Shown: positions 51,655-61,992 of the stretch, piece after piece
How positions within the stretch are numbered: the stretch's first letter is position 1
How the letters are laid out: every line of letters starts with the position of its first letter
Source: Acinetobacter sp. ANC 7912
Lineage (GTDB): Bacteria > Pseudomonadota > Gammaproteobacteria > Pseudomonadales > Moraxellaceae
DNA length: 64,000 nt
NCBI RefSeq assembly: GCF_039862785.1
Contig: NZ_CP156795.1
Location: forward strand, 1,240,001 to 1,304,000
Direction of reading: 5' to 3'
The notes under the pieces: generated by a model
What the model was told of the DNA's origin: nothing
Database searches by the model: none
Seen by the model: the letters and a program-made list of their open reading frames with translations, nothing else
Translations under genes and position numbers: made by a program

Positions 51655-53076
51655 ATGCAACCATTTGTTCTATATAACTCAGAGCAACGCAAAAAAGTAG
51701 AATTCGTGCCGCGTAAGGAAGGTCATATTGACATGTACGTCTGTGGTATGACGGTCTATGACTACTGTCATATCGGACATGCGCGTGTTATGGTTGCATT
51801 TGACTATATTATCCGTTTCCTGCGCAGTCAGGGCTGGAAAGTCAAGTATGTCCGTAATATTACTGACATTGATGATAAAATTATTAAACGTGCCAATGAA
51901 AACGGCGAAAGCATTACAGCACTGACTGACCGTTTTATTCAAGCCATGAATGAAGATGCGGAAAGTCTGGGATGTTTACATCCTGATGAAGCGCCACGTG
52001 CGACTGAATATATCCAGCAAATGCAGAATATGATTGGCACTTTGGTGGATAATGGGACGGCATATCCTGCATCAAATGGTGATGTCTATTTTCAAGTTGA
52101 AAAATTTGCCCAATATGGTCGCCTATCTGGTCGTAAACTGGAAGATATGCAGGCCGGTGCATCTGAACGTATCGATGTTGAAGTCGAGAAAAAGCATCCA
52201 TTCGACTTCGTATTATGGAAACATGCCAAAGAAAATGAACCGTTCTGGGCTTCACCTTGGGGCAACGGTCGTCCAGGTTGGCACATCGAATGTTCTGCCA
52301 TGTCGACCTGCTGTCTGGGTAATCATTTTGATATTCATGGTGGCGGTTCTGACCTGACTTTCCCGCACCATGAAAATGAAATTGCACAATCAGAAGCTTC
52401 AACAGGTGAACAGTATGTGAATTACTGGATGCATGTCGGCTTCATTAATGTCGATGGCGAGAAAATGTCGAAGTCTCTCGGCAACTTCTTCACTATTCGT
52501 GATGTTATGGAGAAATTCCATCCTGAAGTCATCCGTTATTTCATCGTATCTTCACACTACCGTAGCCCGGTCAACTTCTCTGATATTGCACTCAAAGAAG
52601 CAAAAACTGCATTGTCACGTTTCTATCATTCATTTAAAGCTTATCAAGCTGTTTATGGTGACAAACTGGTTGATACTTTAGATGAAGCCTTGGTTGAACG
52701 TTTCAATGCTGCCATGCGCGATGACTTCAATACTGCAGAAGCAATTGCTGTTCTTTTTGAAGTCAACAAAGAACTCAATCGGGCGGTAAAAGAAGAAAAT
52801 GCTGAACAGGCTGTGATTTATTATTCAACTTTACGTTATCTGACTAATATTCTGGGGCTGGTGCAACACCCTGTAGATGATTTCCTGAAATCTGATATTG
52901 GCCAGGAAGCTTTAGGCCTGACTGAAGAACAGATCGAAGATTTGATCCAGCAACGTAAAGATGCCAAGAAAGAGAAAAACTTTGCCCGTGCTGATGAAAT
53001 CCGTCAGTCTTTGCTGGATCAAGGCATTGTGCTGGAAGATACCCGTCAAGGCACCGTATGGCGTCGTGCTGATTAA
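51655..53076 (+). CDS. cysS: Cysteinyl-tRNA synthetase
   Basis: CysS charges tRNA-Cys with cysteine. The 473-aa class I synthetase has the HIGH motif as CHIGHARV near residue 40, the zinc-site cysteine in [10 protein letters not shown] near 30, [21 protein letters not shown], the [10 protein letters not shown] zinc/His segment, and the KMSKS loop ([11 protein letters not shown]) near 270. The C-terminal DALR-type helical domain ends in QGTVWRRA, as usual. The ATG agrees with homologues. A tRNA-Gly gene with its own strong promoter follows, so cysS is a separate transcription unit. Confidence 0.97.
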   Translation: MQPFVLYNSEQRKKVEFVPRKEGHIDMYVCGMTVYDYCHIGHARVMVAFDYIIRFLRSQGWKVKYVRNITDIDDKIIKRANENGESITALTDRFIQAMNEDAESLGCLHPDEAPRATEYIQQMQNMIGTLVDNGTAYPASNGDVYFQVEKFAQYGRLSGRKLEDMQAGASERIDVEVEKKHPFDFVLWKHAKENEPFWASPWGNGRPGWHIECSAMSTCCLGNHFDIHGGGSDLTFPHHENEIAQSEASTGEQYVNYWMHVGFINVDGEKMSKSLGNFFTIRDVMEKFHPEVIRYFIVSSHYRSPVNFSDIALKEAKTALSRFYHSFKAYQAVYGDKLVDTLDEALVERFNAAMRDDFNTAEAIAVLFEVNKELNRAVKEENAEQAVIYYSTLRYLTNILGLVQHPVDDFLKSDIGQEALGLTEEQIEDLIQQRKDAKKEKNFARADEIRQSLLDQGIVLEDTRQGTVWRRAD

Positions 53077-53100
53077 TTCAGCAGTTGCTCATCTAGAGAG

Positions 53101-53128
53101 TTGACACTGACAGGAAACTCTCTATAAT
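53101..53128 (+). promoter_or_regulatory. Consensus sigma-70 promoter for tRNA-Gly
   Basis: Perfect TTGACA and TATAAT boxes with a 16-bp spacer, followed by a GC-rich discriminator (GCTCCCC). It lies 12 bp before the tRNA. This fits strong, growth-rate-regulated stable-RNA promoters. Confidence 0.9.
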
Positions 53129-53140
53129 GCTCCCCATAAC

Positions 53141-53216
<76 letters not shown>

Positions 53217-53222
53217 AGATTT

Positions 53223-53260
53223 AAAAAACCTTAATCAAATAATGATTAAGGTTTTTTTTT
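53223..53260 (+). terminator. Terminator after tRNA-Gly
   Basis: AACCTTAATCA, an AATAA loop, TGATTAAGGTT and a run of T, 7 bp after the tRNA. Confidence 0.92.
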
Positions 53261-53472
53261 GTCTTAAATTAATTTGTTTTTAACTATACCTTAATCCTAA
53301 TCACGAATTGTTATCTTTAAATAATTATGGAGACGAGTTAACTAAAAAGTGGTGAAATTTTGGTAAAAGCATCACATTTAAAAACATGCTATTTGCATGC
53401 TTATGCTAAAATTGCGAAAATTATTTCTTTGAAATGAGAATTTTCTCTAAGCTTAGAGCAGGTAAGCAGACA

Positions 53473-54465
53473 TTGAATCAAGAAAATAAAGCGAATCCCG
53501 TCGATTTCCAGAAAGCAGCATTAGAAACACTGCGTATTGAAGAACACGCGTTACAAGTTTTAGCCACTCAGATAGATGAACGTTTTAGCCAAGCCTGTGA
53601 AATTATTTTGCAGTGTAAAGGTCGCCTGGTGGTGACCGGTATGGGGAAATCTGGGCATATTGGTCGTAAAATGGCTGCGACTTTTGCCTCAACGGGTACA
53701 CCGTCTTTCTTTATGCATCCAGGTGAAGCTGGGCATGGTGATCTGGGGATGCTAGTCGCTGGTGATGTGCTCATCGCGATTTCCAATTCAGGTAAAAGCG
53801 ATGAAATCATGATGTTGATGCCATTGATCAAGTATCTGGGCGTGCCGTTAATCACCATTAGTGGTGATGCTAGCGGACCAATGCCACAAAATGCGGATGT
53901 CGCTTTGACTTTAGGTAATATTCAGGAAGCTTGTCCATTGGGTTTAGCGCCGACTTCATCGACAACTGCAACACTTGCGCTAGGTGATGCGTTGGCAGTC
54001 GCTTTGCTTGAAGCACGTGGATTTACTTCTGATGATTTTGCCCGTTCACATCCTGCTGGTGCATTGGGTAAACGTTTGCTTTTGCATGTCAAACATTTGA
54101 TGCATAAAGGTAAAGAATTGCCAAAAGTATTACCTGATACACCGATGAACAAAGTGCTTTATGAAATTACTGATAAGCGTCTAGGTTTAACTACGGTTGT
54201 TGATGAAAATGATGTACTACTCGGTATTTTTACCGATGGTGACTTACGTCGTTTGCTCGATAAACAACAAGGCTTTGATGTGAATCTGCCAGTGCGTGAA
54301 GTGATGATTCCTAATCCGCAGACGATTTCTAAAGAAGAACGTGCAGTTGTAGCCTTAGAGCGTATGAATGAGCGCAAGATTAACCAATTTGTCGTTGTAG
54401 ATGATGCCAATAAATTGATTGGTGTAATTAGTATGCATGACCTAATTCAGGCCGGGGTAAATTAA
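53473..54465 (+). CDS. kdsD: Arabinose-5-phosphate isomerase KdsD
   Basis: KdsD converts ribulose-5-phosphate to arabinose-5-phosphate, the first step of Kdo synthesis for LPS/LOS. From TTG 53473 the product is 330 aa (E. coli 328). It has a SIS domain (VVTGMGKSGHIGRKMAATFASTGTPSFF, HPGEAGHGDLGM, ISNSGKSDEI, ACPLGLAPTSSTTATL) and two CBS domains at the C-terminus (GIFTDGDLRRLL, ISMHDLIQAG). An ATG at 53434 is in frame and would add 13 residues; the alignment to E. coli favours TTG with AGGTAAG upstream. It starts the kdsD-kdsC-lptC-lptA-lptB cluster. Confidence 0.93.
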   Translation: MNQENKANPVDFQKAALETLRIEEHALQVLATQIDERFSQACEIILQCKGRLVVTGMGKSGHIGRKMAATFASTGTPSFFMHPGEAGHGDLGMLVAGDVLIAISNSGKSDEIMMLMPLIKYLGVPLITISGDASGPMPQNADVALTLGNIQEACPLGLAPTSSTTATLALGDALAVALLEARGFTSDDFARSHPAGALGKRLLLHVKHLMHKGKELPKVLPDTPMNKVLYEITDKRLGLTTVVDENDVLLGIFTDGDLRRLLDKQQGFDVNLPVREVMIPNPQTISKEERAVVALERMNERKINQFVVVDDANKLIGVISMHDLIQAGVN

Positions 54466-54469
54466 GAAA

Positions 54470-55009
54470 ATGGCATCTTATGTGTTATTAGAACAAGCAC
54501 GTCATATGAAAGCATTGGTGCTTGATGTGGATGGTATTCTGAGTGATGGTTTTATCACCTTGACTAATAGCGGAGATGAAATCAAAAACTTTGATATCCG
54601 TGATGGTCTGGGCATGAAACTGGTGCAACAGGCCGGATTAAAAGTCATCATCATTACTGGTCGTAAAAGCAATATCGTTGAAAAACGTATGTCTGACCTC
54701 GGTGTTGATCTGGTGTATCAGGGACGTGAAGATAAAGGCGTCGCATTGCGTGAAGCCTGTGCACAATTAGATCTGGATCCGGAAGACTGTTTGTATATGG
54801 GCGATGACTGGCCTGATCTGTCTGCTTTTGCGATTGCAGGTATGAAAGTCACTGTACCAAATGGTCATGTGGAAGTACGTCGTCGTGCCGATCTGGTAAC
54901 CCAAGCAATGGGTGGCCGTGGAGCTGTTCGTGAAATCTGTGACATGCTGCTGATGTCCAAAGGTGTTTACGAAGAATTACTTGAAAAGTTTATTCGTGCG
55001 CCATATTAA
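54470..55009 (+). CDS. kdsC: Kdo-8-phosphate phosphatase KdsC
   Basis: KdsC removes phosphate from Kdo-8-phosphate to give Kdo. The 179-aa HAD protein has LDVDGILSDG (motif I, DxD), FDIRDGLGMKL, IITGRKSNIV (motif II), Lys in EDKG (motif III), and MGDDWPDL (motif IV), with the small tetrameric KdsC length. It starts 4 bp after the kdsD stop codon, so translation is coupled. It is followed by lptC 32 bp later, as in E. coli and related species. Confidence 0.95.
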   Translation: MASYVLLEQARHMKALVLDVDGILSDGFITLTNSGDEIKNFDIRDGLGMKLVQQAGLKVIIITGRKSNIVEKRMSDLGVDLVYQGREDKGVALREACAQLDLDPEDCLYMGDDWPDLSAFAIAGMKVTVPNGHVEVRRRADLVTQAMGGRGAVREICDMLLMSKGVYEELLEKFIRAPY

Positions 55010-55041
55010 TTACTTAAAGGTTTTGGGTTAAAACACCGCTT

Positions 55042-55590
55042 ATGGATACTAAAGTTTTATATGTAACCGCGATTACTCTCGCAGCGATAAGTGGTGGTTA
55101 TTACTATTACAGCGGAAGTGGCAAGAAACTTGAAGTGGATGCTGGTAGTAGCATGAAATCAACCGCTGAAAATGTAAATTTGACTCAAACCAATGAACAA
55201 GGCCAACTGACTGTCCGTGCCAAAGTAGACCGACTTGAGCAGGATATGCAGAAGCAGACATCAAAACTCGAGAATTTGAATGCTTCGATGTATAAAGATG
55301 GCAAAGTGGATGCCACCTTTACTGCCCATCTTGCCAATGGCTATGAAGACAATACTAGAGTGGTACTTTCACAAGGTGTGAAAGCAACTAAAATGCTTCA
55401 AAATGGCCAACTTCAACTTGTGACTAATGAGCTAACGGGTTTTCCTAAAACGCGGGAAATAGAAACAGACAAAACTGTACAGGTAAGCTCGCCACAGGCC
55501 GAGTTTATCAGTCAGGGATTGAAGGCTAATCTTAATGACGGCCAATACGAATTTTTTAATATTCGAGGAAAGTATGAACCCAATTCTTAA
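55042..55590 (+). CDS. lptC: LPS export ABC transporter periplasmic protein LptC
   Basis: LptC is a bitopic inner-membrane protein that receives LPS/LOS from the LptBFG transporter and hands it to LptA. The 182-aa product has a single N-terminal membrane segment (VLYVTAITLAAISGGYYYY) and a periplasmic beta-jellyroll. Sequence identity in LptC is generally low; the call rests on position, length, topology and a YExNTRVVLSQGV-type segment (GYEDNTRVVLSQGVKATK). It overlaps lptA by 17 bp, which indicates coupled translation. Confidence 0.88.
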   Translation: MDTKVLYVTAITLAAISGGYYYYSGSGKKLEVDAGSSMKSTAENVNLTQTNEQGQLTVRAKVDRLEQDMQKQTSKLENLNASMYKDGKVDATFTAHLANGYEDNTRVVLSQGVKATKMLQNGQLQLVTNELTGFPKTREIETDKTVQVSSPQAEFISQGLKANLNDGQYEFFNIRGKYEPNS

Positions 55591-56140
55591 ACCGCAAATG
55601 ATGACTACTTTCCTGAAACGAACTGCACTTGCTGGTCTGCTAGGTGTGTGCTCAGTCTCTGCTTTTGCACTGCCTTCAGACCGTCAGCAACCGATTACCT
55701 TGGTTGCAGACCGTGCGACCTTTAATGAACGTACCGGTGTAACGACCTATACAGGTAATGTGATCATTGAACAGGGCACCATGAAGCTACAGGCCAATTC
55801 CATTGTTGCAAACTTGAATAGCAAGAAGGAAATTAGTTCTATTACAGCCAATGGTAGTCCTGCACGATTCCAGCAAAAGGTTGATGCGAATAAAGGCCTT
55901 GCCAAAGGTCATGCAAATAAAATTGTCTACAACGCTGACTCCGGGATTATCACACTAACTGGTAATGCTTTCCTAGAACAGGATGGTGCCAGCATCCGAG
56001 GTAATACACTACGCTATAGCATGAACAAAGGTGACATTGAAGCTGTTGGTACACCGAACAAGACTGGTTCATCTTCTGGTCGTGTTCAGATCGTGATTCC
56101 GCCTTCGAGTTCAAAATCTTTCCCGGGAGCACGTGATTAA
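55574..56140 (+). CDS. lptA: LPS transport periplasmic bridge protein LptA
   Basis: LptA forms the periplasmic filament that carries LPS/LOS from LptC to the LptDE translocon. The 188-aa product has a Sec signal ([16 protein letters not shown], cleaved near AFA-LP) and the OstA-like jellyroll: [40 protein letters not shown] and [24 protein letters not shown] 55574 follows GAGGAAAG inside the end of lptC. Its stop codon overlaps the lptB start (TAATG). Confidence 0.93.
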   Translation: MNPILKPQMMTTFLKRTALAGLLGVCSVSAFALPSDRQQPITLVADRATFNERTGVTTYTGNVIIEQGTMKLQANSIVANLNSKKEISSITANGSPARFQQKVDANKGLAKGHANKIVYNADSGIITLTGNAFLEQDGASIRGNTLRYSMNKGDIEAVGTPNKTGSSSGRVQIVIPPSSSKSFPGARD

Positions 56141-56883
56141 TGACACAGCCACAGCAAGTGCAAACCCTTACGATCAAGCATCTGGCAAAAAACTACAGTA
56201 AACGTTGGGTAGTCAAGGACGTGTCCTTTAGTATGCAAAGTGGACAGATTGTTGGTCTACTTGGTCCTAATGGTGCGGGTAAAACCACTAGTTTCTATAT
56301 GGTCGTTGGCTTGGTACGGATGGACAAAGGTGAAATCCATTTAGATGACTTGGATCTGTCTGATTTAGCCATGCATGAACGTGCCCGCAAAGGGATAGGT
56401 TATCTACCTCAGGAAGCCTCGATTTTCCGTAAGTTAACGATTGCAGAAAATATCATGGCAATTCTGGAAACCCGTAAGGATTTGACCAAAGCGCAGCGTC
56501 AGCAGCGTCTGGCTGAATTATTAGCAGACTTTAAGATTACCCATATCAAAGATTCTCTCGGAATGAGTGTGTCTGGTGGTGAACGTCGACGTGCTGAAAT
56601 TGCGCGTGCACTGGCAGCTGATCCAAAATTTATGTTACTGGATGAGCCTTTTGCCGGGGTCGACCCAATTTCAGTAGGAGATATCAAGGATATTATTATG
56701 ACCTTGAAAGATCGCGGGATTGGTGTATTGATTACCGACCATAATGTGCGTGAAACATTGGCAATCTGTGAACATGCTTATATTGTAAGTGAAGGCGCAG
56801 TGATCGCAGAAGGCACGGCACAAGAAATCCTGAGTAATGAAACGGTTAGAAAAGTCTATTTGGGTGATGATTTTACCGTATAA
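56140..56883 (+). CDS. lptB: LPS export ABC transporter ATPase LptB
   Basis: LptB powers LPS extraction from the inner membrane with LptF and LptG. The 247-aa ABC ATPase has Walker [16 protein letters not shown]-loop YLPQEASIF, signature [17 protein letters not shown], Walker [15 protein letters not shown], and switch His in [21 protein letters not shown] and the signature are LptB-specific in comparison with other ABC proteins. The gene starts within the lptA stop codon. lptF and lptG are not in the window, as is usual. A terminator follows, so the T1SS genes behind it are separate. Confidence 0.96.
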   Translation: MTQPQQVQTLTIKHLAKNYSKRWVVKDVSFSMQSGQIVGLLGPNGAGKTTSFYMVVGLVRMDKGEIHLDDLDLSDLAMHERARKGIGYLPQEASIFRKLTIAENIMAILETRKDLTKAQRQQRLAELLADFKITHIKDSLGMSVSGGERRRAEIARALAADPKFMLLDEPFAGVDPISVGDIKDIIMTLKDRGIGVLITDHNVRETLAICEHAYIVSEGAVIAEGTAQEILSNETVRKVYLGDDFTV

Positions 56884-56902
56884 GTAGGATTTTTCTGGTA
56901 TG

Positions 56903-56945
56903 AATCCCACACTTTCGGCCCGAATGTCGTAGTGTGGGATTTTTT
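56903..56945 (+). terminator. Terminator after lptB
   Basis: AATCCCACACT and AGTGTGGGATT arms with a 17-nt loop, then TTTTT. The loop is long but the stem is strong. Confidence 0.85.
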
Positions 56946-57021
56946 CGTCTAATACATTTTAAAATCATTCACCTTTAAAATGTTTTAATATATTGTTAGT
57001 CAAAAATACGACATCCTCATC

Positions 57022-58566
57022 ATGCGATTGCAAGCAAAAAAATTTAAAAAAAATCGGGGAAACTTACAGGGTAAAAAAAGGGCATTTCTTGCATTACTTT
57101 TGCCTTTGCAAATTTCACCGGTTTATGCGGCTGATTCTCAAAACGTTTATTTTGATGGATTTAAACAGGGCGTAAGCAAGCTGTTTACACCGACTCCTGA
57201 AAAGTCTGCTCATACGGTTGATATTAGCGAATTAAGTAATTTTCAGCTGGATACGTCTCGTGTCCAGGAATTACCCTCAATAGGCAGGCCATCTTCGATG
57301 ACACCGCAGCCTTATGCCCTCGTTGCGGGAATACCCCGACGCATGAATCTGAAAGAAGCTGTACTTACCGCAGTACAGCGCCGACCAGAAATTGCGCAGA
57401 GTATTTCGTCACTGTCTTCGCAAGCGGCGAATATTGATGTTGCGAAAGCAGGATATTATCCCCAAATTTCTGGTGGGATGAGTACAGCTGACTTAACCAA
57501 GGGTGAACGTGGTCGGCAACTGCTTTCTTTAAATGCGACTCAGCTGCTTTATGATTTTGGTAAGGTGAAATCCAGTGTCACTACCGAAGAGGCCAAGCTA
57601 GCTGAAGAACAGGCACGGGTACTGGTCAGTCTGGATCAGGTTGCACTGGAAGTTGCCGATGCGATTGTGAATATTAAGCGTTATCAGGAAATCACCAAGA
57701 TTGCCGAGCAGCAAAAGCAGGGAATTGCTCGCATTGCCGAGATTGCCAATCTGCGTGCCAAAGCCGGTATCAGCAGTCAGGCCGACCCAATTCAGGCCCA
57801 ATCTAACCTGGAAGCGGCCGAGAATAACCTGATCGTGCAACAGACCCAGCTACGTCAGTATCAACAGAAACTACGGACCTTACTTGGTTTTGATGTTTCA
57901 AATATTGAGTGGGAAATTCCAGATAGTATCGTGCAACAGGCAGGGCTGTATGAGGAGCCGGAATTTACCAAGATTCCTTCCTTGATGCTGGCTTATGCAG
58001 GGGTGGAAGTGGCCAAATCCCAAAAAGAACAGGCCAAACTGAGTGCTTATCCAACCATTAATCTGAAAGGTAGTCTTAGCCAGGCAGTGAATGGTCGAAA
58101 TCCGAATAATAATGAAGATGATGGTCTGTATAATTCTGTGATGATTGAAGCGACCAGTAATTTCTATCAGGGTGGTTCGATTAAATCCCAGACCCGTGCG
58201 GCCAGTTATGCTGAAGAAGCTGCGCGTGCACAGGTGAGTACCGCCTATCTGGATGTGGTCGATCAGGTACGTCTGATTCGGGAACAGATTGAAAATAAAC
58301 AGCGACAGATGAATATTCTGGCACAGCGCCGTGCAACCACGGTTCGGACCAAAGAGCTGTATCAAGAACAATATAAATTGGGCACTCGAACCGTGGTGGA
58401 CTTATTAAACGCAGAACAGGCGATTCACAGTGCAGCACAGGAAATCGAAACTGCGCGCTACGATATTTATTCCGCCATTGTTCAGTACATTCAGGTTACT
58501 GGTCGTACCCGTGATCTGTATGACCTTAACCGTATTTCTATTCAGGGGTTTGAAGTACAGCCATGA
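57022..58566 (+). CDS. TolC-family outer-membrane protein of a type I secretion system
   Basis: This 514-aa outer-membrane channel forms the exit duct of the T1SS. It has an N-terminal signal (KRAFLALLLPLQISPVYA after a basic start) and the TolC-type outer-membrane efflux fold, seen as two repeats: MNLKEAVLTAVQRRPEIAQ, AGYYPQISGG and LNATQLLYDFGKVKSSV, then VAKSQKEQAKLSAYPTINLKGS and ATSNFYQGGSIKSQTRAA, with long coiled-coil helices between. The C-terminal YKLGTRTVVDLLNAEQ is a TolC signature. The stop codon overlaps the next gene by 4 bp. Its operon with ABC and HlyD genes points to export of a large RTX-type adhesin. Confidence 0.9.
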   Translation: MRLQAKKFKKNRGNLQGKKRAFLALLLPLQISPVYAADSQNVYFDGFKQGVSKLFTPTPEKSAHTVDISELSNFQLDTSRVQELPSIGRPSSMTPQPYALVAGIPRRMNLKEAVLTAVQRRPEIAQSISSLSSQAANIDVAKAGYYPQISGGMSTADLTKGERGRQLLSLNATQLLYDFGKVKSSVTTEEAKLAEEQARVLVSLDQVALEVADAIVNIKRYQEITKIAEQQKQGIARIAEIANLRAKAGISSQADPIQAQSNLEAAENNLIVQQTQLRQYQQKLRTLLGFDVSNIEWEIPDSIVQQAGLYEEPEFTKIPSLMLAYAGVEVAKSQKEQAKLSAYPTINLKGSLSQAVNGRNPNNNEDDGLYNSVMIEATSNFYQGGSIKSQTRAASYAEEAARAQVSTAYLDVVDQVRLIREQIENKQRQMNILAQRRATTVRTKELYQEQYKLGTRTVVDLLNAEQAIHSAAQEIETARYDIYSAIVQYIQVTGRTRDLYDLNRISIQGFEVQP

Positions 58567-60701
58567 GTAATACTATAAATTATCAGCCGTGGCTTCAGGC
58601 GGTGCTGAATATTGCCAAGCATTATCGTATCGAGCCATCTGAAGAAAGGATCCGGTTACAACTAGAATGGAACCAGCATCAAAATGTCGATGAACTGCTT
58701 AAGGTGGTAGCACGTCAGATTGGTCTGAATGTACGTAAAAACAAGTTTGATGCCAGCTTACTCAGTCCATGGAAACTACCGGTTCTGATCGAATTCGATA
58801 GCGGTGAAGTCGGGGTTATCGAGCGGATCGACAGTGAAGGCAATGCCAGCGTACAGATGAGTGGCGATCAGGGATTGTCACAGGTCTTTACTTTAGAACG
58901 CCTACAGGAAGGCGCAAAAAATCTGTATGTGCTGCGTCCTGAATCTTCGGTACCGGATGCGCGTGTCGATGAATATATCAAGCCATTCGAGAAAAACTGG
59001 TTCTGGTCGATTGTACTGAAAGACTGGAAACGTTATATCGATGTGATGTTCGCTTCATTGATTGCCAATATTCTGGCACTGGCAACTATCGTGTTCTCGA
59101 TGAACGTATATGACCGGGTGATTCCATCACAATCCATTCCAACACTGTGGGTATTGGCGAGTGGTGTCTTACTGGCTGCAATCTTTGAGTTTACCTTGCG
59201 CGTATCACGGATTTACCTGTCCGATATTATTGGTAAACGCGCGGATTTGCGTATTTCAGATCGGGTGTTTGGTCATGCACTGCGGATTAAAAATAAAGAG
59301 CGTTCCAAGTCGACAGGTAGTTTTATTTCTCAGATTCGTGAGCTGGAAGGTGTGCGTGAACTGGTGACCTCAACCACGGTGACAGCAATTGCTGATCTGC
59401 CATTCTTTTTCCTGTTCCTGGGCATTTTTTGGCTGATTGGTGGCAAGCTGTTCTGGGTAATGCTCTTGGTCGTGCCATTAATGATCTTGCCGGGCATTTT
59501 GGCACAGAAAAAACTGGCGCAACTGGCGCAGATGGGGATGCGTGAATCTTCCATTCGTAATGCCTTGCTGGTTGAAGCAGTGCAGGGCATTGAAGATATC
59601 AAACTGCTACGTGCGGAATCACGTTTCCAGAACCAGTGGAATCATATGAATGAAGTGTCTGCCGATGTCAGCATGCAGCAACGCAAAATTGTGGGCTTGA
59701 TGACGGCTTGGACGCAGAAAATTCAGGGTCTGACTTTTGCCATTGTGGTATTGGTGGGGTGTTTTGCCGTTATGGATGGTGAGATGACCACCGGTGCACT
59801 GGTGGCATGTTCGATCCTGTCATCCCGTATGTTGGCACCAATCTCGCAAATCACAGGTGTTTTGGGGCGTTTCCAGCAGGCCAAAGTAGCCAAACAAGGT
59901 CTGGATGAGCTGATGAAAAAGCCAGTCGATCAGCCGGATTATTCGCATCTTATTCACCGCCCATTTATTGAAGGTCATTATGACCTGAGTGGTGTGGTAT
60001 TCAAATATGGTGAAGATGATCCAAAACCAACATTGGTGATTCCAAAACTGGAAATCAAACCGGGCGAAAAAATTGCCATTTTGGGCCGTAACGGTGCTGG
60101 TAAATCAACGTTGTTGCAACTGCTATCAGGTATGCAAACACCAGTCCAAGGCAAGGTCAAACTGGATGGGATCGACCTGAACCTGATTGATCCGGCAGAT
60201 GTACGTCGTGATATGGGCCTACTCAATCAGGGTTCACAACTGTTCTATGGCACCATTCGTGAAAACCTGACTTTGGGTGCGCCTCTGGCAACCGACCAGC
60301 AGATTCTGGAAGCACTACAACTGACTGGTGCACTTGGCTTTGTGCAGGAGAAAAAAGAAGGTCTGGATCATGTCATTCTAGAGGGTGGTGTTGGCTTCTC
60401 TGGAGGTCAACGTCAGGCCTTGTTGTTGGCCCGTTTGTTGATCCGTCAGCCACGTATCCTGTTACTGGATGAACCCACTGCAGCGATTGATGATGTGACT
60501 GAAAAATTGTTAATCGACAATCTGAAGAATTACCTGATTGGCCGGACCATGGTGGTGGCAACACACCGTCGTGCAGTACTGGAACTGGTAGACCGTATCA
60601 TTGTGGTGAATGATGGCAAGATTGTGATGGATGGCCCGCGTGACCAGATTCTGAATCAGTCTCAAGGTGGAGTAAAACGTGCAGCGGGAGCAAACGCATG
60701 A
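58563..60701 (+). CDS. Type I secretion ABC transporter, LapB-like
   Basis: The 712-aa inner-membrane exporter has an N-terminal C39-like domain (about 1-130) without a catalytic Cys, as in LapB/HlyB-type transporters that bind but do not cut their substrate. A six-helix membrane domain follows (about 160-440; MFASLIANILALATIVFSMNVYDRVIPSQSI). The C-terminal ATPase has Walker A GRNGAGKST (about 509), signature VGFSGGQRQALLLARLL (about 610) and Walker B ILLLDEPTAAIDD (about 634). It matches the TIGR03375 group that exports giant adhesins. It overlaps both neighbours by 4 bp. Confidence 0.93.
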   Translation: MSNTINYQPWLQAVLNIAKHYRIEPSEERIRLQLEWNQHQNVDELLKVVARQIGLNVRKNKFDASLLSPWKLPVLIEFDSGEVGVIERIDSEGNASVQMSGDQGLSQVFTLERLQEGAKNLYVLRPESSVPDARVDEYIKPFEKNWFWSIVLKDWKRYIDVMFASLIANILALATIVFSMNVYDRVIPSQSIPTLWVLASGVLLAAIFEFTLRVSRIYLSDIIGKRADLRISDRVFGHALRIKNKERSKSTGSFISQIRELEGVRELVTSTTVTAIADLPFFFLFLGIFWLIGGKLFWVMLLVVPLMILPGILAQKKLAQLAQMGMRESSIRNALLVEAVQGIEDIKLLRAESRFQNQWNHMNEVSADVSMQQRKIVGLMTAWTQKIQGLTFAIVVLVGCFAVMDGEMTTGALVACSILSSRMLAPISQITGVLGRFQQAKVAKQGLDELMKKPVDQPDYSHLIHRPFIEGHYDLSGVVFKYGEDDPKPTLVIPKLEIKPGEKIAILGRNGAGKSTLLQLLSGMQTPVQGKVKLDGIDLNLIDPADVRRDMGLLNQGSQLFYGTIRENLTLGAPLATDQQILEALQLTGALGFVQEKKEGLDHVILEGGVGFSGGQRQALLLARLLIRQPRILLLDEPTAAIDDVTEKLLIDNLKNYLIGRTMVVATHRRAVLELVDRIIVVNDGKIVMDGPRDQILNQSQGGVKRAAGANA

Positions 60702-61885
60702 GTGAACAACAGGAATTAAAACGTTCAACCAAAGTCAGCTTCCAGGAACCACCACTGCCAAAATCGAGTCTGGTGATCTGGATTATCGGGATTGGTTTGC
60801 TGATTCTGCTGGCCTGGGCATGGCTGTTCAAGCTGGAAGAAGTTTCTACGGGGACCGGTAAAGTGATCCCATCATCCAAAGAACAGGTGATTCAGTCGCT
60901 GGAAGGCGGGATTCTGACCAAGCTGAATGTCAAAGAGGGTAAGATTGTCGAGCAAGGTGAAATTTTGGCTCAGCTAGATCCAACCCGCTTTGAATCCAAT
61001 GTCGGTGAATCCGAATCGCTGCTCATTTCATCCCGTGCAACAGCAGCGCGTTTACGTGCAGAAGTCACCGGTGCGCCGTTGTCGTTCCCACCAGAAGTGC
61101 TAAAAGAGCCGAAACTGGTGGCTGAAGAAACTGCACTGTACAAATCACGTCGTGCCAATCTGGAAGAATCATTGTCGGGTCTGAAACATGCACTGGTATT
61201 GGTGCAACAGGAACTGGCGATGACTGAGCCGCTGGTGGCAAAGGGGGCAGCCAGTGAAGTGGAAGTACTGCGTCTGAAACGTGAAGCCAATGACCTGCAA
61301 AATCAGATGAACGATGTACGAAATCAATATTACGTCAAAGCCCGTGAAGAACTGGCCAAAGCCAATACCGATGTTGAAACCCAGCAACAAGTGGTGCGTG
61401 GTAAATCTGACACTCTGAAACGGACTATTTTCAAATCACCTGTACGTGGCGTAGTCAAAGAAATTGACGTAATGACCTTAGGTGGCGTAATTCCACAAAA
61501 TGGCAAGCTGATGACCATTGTGCCGCTGGATGAAAAATTGCTGGTAGAAGCACGTATTTCACCACGTGACATCGCTTTTATCCGTCCGGATCAGGAAGCT
61601 TTAGTGAAAATCACTGCCTATGACTATTCGATTTATGGTGGTCTGAAAGGTAAGGTGACCGTAATTTCACCTGATACTCTACGCGATGAGGTAAAACAGG
61701 ATCAGTTCTATTACCGCGTCTATATCCGTACCGATAGTGACAAGTTGACCAATAAAACCGGTCAGGAGTTCAATATCACCCCTGGTATGGTGGCAACGGT
61801 GGATATCCGTACCGGTGAAAAAACCGTGCTGGATTACCTGATTAAGCCATTCAATAAGGCTAAGGAAGCGTTGCGCGAACGTTAA
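60698..61885 (+). CDS. HlyD-family periplasmic adaptor of the type I secretion system
   Basis: The 395-aa membrane-fusion protein joins the ABC exporter to the TolC-like channel. It has a cytoplasmic N-terminus, one membrane helix (SLVIWIIGIGLLILLAWAWLF, about 25-45), a barrel with SLEGGILTKLNVKEGKIVEQGEILAQLDPT (biotinyl-lipoyl-like part), a long coiled-coil hairpin (about 110-230), then KSPVRGVVKEIDVMTLGGVIPQNGKLMTIVP. These are type I HlyD signatures. It is the last gene of the three-gene operon, ended by a strong terminator. Confidence 0.93.
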   Translation: MSEQQELKRSTKVSFQEPPLPKSSLVIWIIGIGLLILLAWAWLFKLEEVSTGTGKVIPSSKEQVIQSLEGGILTKLNVKEGKIVEQGEILAQLDPTRFESNVGESESLLISSRATAARLRAEVTGAPLSFPPEVLKEPKLVAEETALYKSRRANLEESLSGLKHALVLVQQELAMTEPLVAKGAASEVEVLRLKREANDLQNQMNDVRNQYYVKAREELAKANTDVETQQQVVRGKSDTLKRTIFKSPVRGVVKEIDVMTLGGVIPQNGKLMTIVPLDEKLLVEARISPRDIAFIRPDQEALVKITAYDYSIYGGLKGKVTVISPDTLRDEVKQDQFYYRVYIRTDSDKLTNKTGQEFNITPGMVATVDIRTGEKTVLDYLIKPFNKAKEALRER

Positions 61886-61909
61886 TCCGAATCATCATTG
61901 TTTAAAATT

Positions 61910-61937
61910 AAGCCTCTATGAATAGAGGCTTTTTTTA
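61910..61937 (+). terminator. Terminator after the type I secretion operon
   Basis: AAGCCTCTAT, a 2-nt GA loop region, ATAGAGGCTT and a T run. Confidence 0.92.
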
Positions 61938-61992
61938 TTTCTGGAAGTAAACACGTTATACTGCGCCGGTGTGATGTTAGTGTTTGAATCCC